Shown: one piece after another, positions 61,452 to 64,000 of the stretch | Position numbering within the stretch: the stretch's first letter is position 1 | How the letters are laid out: the number at the start of each line of letters is the position of its first letter | Source: Salinimicrobium sp963739625 | Lineage (GTDB): Bacteria; Bacteroidota; Bacteroidia; Flavobacteriales; Flavobacteriaceae | Length of the DNA: 64,000 nucleotides | Assembly: GCA_963739625.1 (NCBI GenBank) | Contig: CAVUAU010000019.1 | Location: forward strand, 62,001-126,000 | Reading direction: 5' to 3' | Program-made: the position numbers and the translations under genes | Notes under the pieces: generated by a model | What the model was told of the DNA's origin: nothing | The model's input: only the letters and a program-made list of their open reading frames with translations | Databases searched by the model: none

Positions 61452-63075
61452 ATGAAAAATTACCTTTTTCTGCTGCTTTGCTGCGGAATTTTCGTTTCCT
61501 GTGACAACAAAGAGCAAGCAGATCTACTGGTCTATAACGCCAAAGTCTATACGGTTGATGACGATTTCTCTTCTGCGGAAGCCTTTGCTGTCAAAGACGG
61601 AAAGTTTCTTGCCGTAGGTACTTCTGAAGAACTTCAGAAAAAATATGAGGCTGCCGAAAGCATCGATGCCGAAGGAAAAGCGATCTATCCCGGTCTTATC
61701 GATGCGCATGCGCATTTCTACGGCCTGGGGATGCAGCTGCAAAGGGTAGATCTCACCGGTACCAACAGCTTTCCTGAAGTGGTACAGCGCATCACCGAAT
61801 TTCAGAAAGAAAAGAACGCCGACTTCATCGTGGGGCGTGGCTGGGACCAGAATGACTGGGAAGTAAAAGAGTTTCCTGTAAAAGATACTCTTGATGCCCT
61901 TTTTCCTGATACTCCCGTAGCTATCACCAGGATCGACGGGCACGCGTTGCTCGCAAATCAGGCGGCTTTAGATGCGGCAGGTATTACTGCGGAAACTTCT
62001 TTTGAGGGCGGCGATATTGAGCAGAAAGACGGCAAACTCACCGGGATCATCATCGATAACCCGATGAGCCTGATCGAAAAGGCCATTCCTGCAGCCGGCG
62101 TGGAGAAAGAAGCTACAGGTTTGTTAGATGCTCAAAAAGTGGCTTTTCAGTATGGATTGACCACTATTAATGACGCAGGGCTTGACAGGAGGGTGATTGA
62201 ATTGATCGACAGCCTGCAGCAGGCGGGAGAACTAAAGTTGAGGCTTTACGCGATGATCAGCAATACTCCCGAAAACCTTGATTATTATCTTGACCGCGAT
62301 TTCCTGAAGACCGATCGCCTGAACGTTAGAGCTGTAAAATTTTATGCAGACGGGGCGTTGGGTTCCAGGGGTGCGGCTTTAAAAGATGAATATTCAGATA
62401 AGCACGGGCATTATGGCGCGCTCTTGTCTTCGGTAGAAGATTTTAAGAAGACTGCTGCGAGAATAGCCAAAAGCAAATATCAAATGAATACGCATGCCAT
62501 TGGGGATTCTGCAAATTATGTGGTTTTAAAAACCTATGACTCCCTAATCGGGGATGAGAGCGACAGGCGCTGGAAGGTGGAGCATTCACAGGTGATCGAT
62601 CCGCAGGATTTTCATTACTTCAGCAAGAACATCATTCCCTCTGTGCAGCCAACGCACGCTACCAGTGACATGTATTGGGCCAAAGACAGGTTGGGGGCAG
62701 AGCGTGAAAAAGGAGCCTACGCCTATAAAAGGTTGCTTGATGAAGCAGGGATCATTGCCCTGGGAACAGATTTCCCGGTGGAAAAAGTAAGTCCGTTTTT
62801 GACCTTTTACGCTGCCGTGGCCAGAAAAGATACAGAGAATTATCCCGAAGGAGGTTACATGAAAGAGCAAGCCTTAACAAGAGAAGAAACTTTGAAAGGG
62901 ATGACCATCTGGGCGGCCTATTCGCAATTTTGAGGAAGACGAAAAAGGAAGCATAGAGCCAGGAAAATTTGCCGATTTTGTCATTTTAGACCGGGACATC
63001 ATGGAAGTTCCCGAAAATGAAATTCCGCAGACGCAGGTAAAAGCAACTTACTTAGGAGGGGAGAAGGTTTACTAG
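61452..63075 (+). CDS. YtcJ-like amidohydrolase lipoprotein, frameshifted
   Basis: Lipoprotein signal MKNYLFLLLCCGIFVSCDNK with Cys17. Amidohydrolase-3 features: YPGLIDAHAHFYGLG (HxH metal motif), VKFYADGALGSRGA, MNTHAIGDSANYV, KVEHSQVIDPQD, and LGTDFPVE. A one-base T insertion at 62928-62931 stops the frame after WAAYSQF. Removing it restores EEDEKGSIEPGKFADFVILD and the C-terminal beta-sandwich, giving 540 residues. Family substrates are N-substituted formamides, esters or amides; the substrate here is unknown. Likely anchored in the envelope. Confidence 0.9.
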
Positions 63076-63084
63076 AGGAGCTTC

Positions 63085-63099
63085 AAAAATGACATTTTT
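63085..63099. repeat. Palindrome AAAAATGNCATTTTT, copy 7 (N=A)
   Basis: Exact copy ten bases after the amidohydrolase stop and just before the convergent terminator. Confidence 0.7.
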
Positions 63100-63100
63100 C

Positions 63101-63131
63101 GAGCCTGTTCTTTTGGAGCAGGCTCTTTTAT
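63101..63131. terminator. Convergent terminator between amidohydrolase and metalloprotease genes
   Basis: GAGCCTGTTC / GGAGCAGGCTC stem (with G.T pairing) around a TTTT loop, then CTTTTATTTT. It overlaps the stop codon of the opposing gene. Confidence 0.75.
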
Positions 63132-63874
63132 TTTCCGCCGTTTGCGATGAGGTCGCGGTGACATTGCTCACCCAGGGTCATCATAGAAGAGGAGGAGAAA
63201 TCGAGAGTGGCAGCCATGAGGCAGCCGTCTACGCTACAATGGCCTTTTTCTGAAGCATCCTGCGGATCTTTATACACATGTTGTGAAAGTGCAGGCGTGC
63301 CATTGTCAACCAGACCAAAAAGATGTCCGAATTCATGTCTCAAAGTCGTGTGCTCTGCCAGACTTTGGTTGGAAGAGATCTCCAAAATAGATTTTTCAAA
63401 GATCACGATAGAGGTGTTGCGATAAGCGGTGCCCAGGCTTCTTTTTTCAACGTGCCCCGACATTCCTGCGGTGTCTTTAGCCGAATAATCATCGGCAAAA
63501 AAAATGAATACCCCAAGGTCATTTCCTTTAGAAAAAACGCTTCGGTATTGGGCTTCAACATCTGCCACTTCCCCGGTACTATAGGTGCCAACTGCCGGCG
63601 AGGGAATAGCATTCATGACAACATTAATTCCGCCGGGTTTATTCAAATAAGTGTTCAAAAACCTTTTTACTTCGGCAAGAGCTTCCTGGCTGGGTGCAAA
63701 ACCTTCAACATAGACAATCTCCAGGGTCATGGAAGAGTAGCGGTCGGCGGTTAAAAAATCCCGGGAAGAGGTGCCCAACGGCTTTTCATTGGGATCAATC
63801 TCTTCTTTTGTACAGGCCGCGAACAGCAGGAACAAAAAAAGGAGCTGAAAAGGTTTTTTTAAAATTTTGGGCAT
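63128..63874 (-). CDS. Metzincin-like zinc metalloprotease lipoprotein
   Basis: 248 residues with lipoprotein signal MPKILKKPFQLLFLFLLFAAC (Cys21). The zinc motif is HEFGHLFGLVD at 180-190, the HExxHxxGxxD form with Asp as third ligand, and a Met-turn-like CLM ending at Met220 (HCSVDGCLMAATL). This combination resembles archaemetzincin or matrixin-type metzincins. The N-terminal part (LEIVYVEGFAPSQEALAEVKRFL) is an alpha/beta prodomain-like region. Substrate unknown. It follows the methyltransferase-like gene by nine bases on the same strand. Confidence 0.85.
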   Translation of the reverse strand: MPKILKKPFQLLFLFLLFAACTKEEIDPNEKPLGTSSRDFLTADRYSSMTLEIVYVEGFAPSQEALAEVKRFLNTYLNKPGGINVVMNAIPSPAVGTYSTGEVADVEAQYRSVFSKGNDLGVFIFFADDYSAKDTAGMSGHVEKRSLGTAYRNTSIVIFEKSILEISSNQSLAEHTTLRHEFGHLFGLVDNGTPALSQHVYKDPQDASEKGHCSVDGCLMAATLDFSSSSMMTLGEQCHRDLIANGGK

Positions 63875-63883
63875 TCGGGTTGC

Positions 63884-64000
63884 TTATTTTACTGAAAGTC
63901 TTGCAAGATAATCGTAATGTTCTCCCTTTTTAACGAGCTCGCAAGAAAAATTATTTTTTGATGCTGCTAAAGATAAAGAATCAAAATCAAGATACAACCA
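63884..64000 (-). CDS. 3' end of a methyltransferase-like gene (partial)
   Basis: The last 38 codons of a minus-strand gene entering from beyond the window edge. The readable C-terminus contains LSLAASKNNFSCELVKKGEH and ends YDYLARLSVK before TAA at 63886-63884. The pattern (helix, strand, GEHYDYLARL) resembles the C-terminus of the flavobacterial THUMP-like class I SAM methyltransferases. The assignment rests on this short piece only. The metzincin-like gene starts nine bases downstream, so they are probably co-transcribed. Confidence 0.55.
   Translation of the reverse strand, partial: WLYLDFDSLSLAASKNNFSCELVKKGEHYDYLARLSVK

Noticed and set aside
18000..62931. Programmed ribosomal frameshifting at the broken genes
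   Set aside because: No shared slippery heptamer or downstream pseudoknot is seen, and unrelated gene types are hit at different contexts.
1..64000. tRNA, rRNA, phage, transposase or toxin-antitoxin genes
   Set aside because: No matching structures or protein motifs were found on either strand.

Overview
The window is chromosomal DNA from a member of the Bacteroidota, most likely a marine Flavobacteriaceae of the Gramella/Salegentibacter/Salinimicrobium type. This rests on the many TAnnTTTG -7 promoter boxes close to start codons, the near absence of Shine-Dalgarno sites, and families typical of Flavobacteriia (Lacal_2735, DUF4199, DUF2795, duplicated LAB_N, SecA without a zinc tail, DnaJ with half its zinc motifs). 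GC content looks to be in the low to mid 40s by eye. Genes are densely packed on both strands. I see no rRNA, tRNA, IS element, prophage or CRISPR array.

Layout. 1-4 kb: prfA and pyrF, a BtuF-like metal receptor, a small Lacal_2735 protein and a DUF4197 lipoprotein. 4-10 kb: a fused B12-dependent acyl-CoA mutase (IcmF), a cluster of hairpins, then a four-gene minus-strand operon with split LigD phosphoesterase and polymerase modules. 10-24 kb: MarC, a cold-shock protein, secreted hypotheticals, CrcB, a DPP III-type lipoprotein peptidase, a MazG-like protein, a Gmad2 lipoprotein, IlvE, MnmD, a TIGR01777 oxidoreductase, YceI, GrpE and DnaJ. 24-31 kb: an ABC exporter with an MscS channel, a sigma-54 activator and an M28 peptidase. 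31-38 kb: a MATE pump, PAP2, a GT2/LAB_N/GT39 lipid-sugar operon, a sugar epimerase and MeaB. 38-45 kb: an Ohr-like protein lacking its peroxidatic Cys, an ECF sigma/anti-sigma/DUF4097 operon, an M23 peptidase, DUF2911 and an iron-handling group (DUF2383, VIT1, P19-like). 45-55 kb: DUF4199, SecA, DUF2795, cobalamin adenosyltransferase, two tiny tandem membrane proteins, a LolD-type ATPase, an O-methyltransferase, Uup and FtsE. 55-64 kb: a 1007-residue TPR protein with an outer-membrane barrel, a PiT-like permease, an amidohydrolase, a metzincin-like lipoprotein and the 3' end of a methyltransferase-like gene.

Themes. Four genes concern cobalamin (BtuF-like receptor, IcmF, MeaB, PduO-type adenosyltransferase), so AdoCbl-dependent acyl-CoA mutase chemistry is clearly used. 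Envelope functions dominate the rest. No defence island or obvious new multi-gene system is visible. The strongest unexplained signals are two short sequence families. One is a near-perfect palindrome AAAAATGNCATTTTT, with seven exact copies placed at gene ends or in intergenic gaps. The other is the 8-mer CTGCGGAA, with at least 25 copies over both strands.

Caution. At least nine genes carry single-base frameshifts with the remainder of the gene intact in another frame (11 lesions, ten of them one-base insertions). This looks more like consensus error than biology, so I give these genes as whole loci with the break marked.
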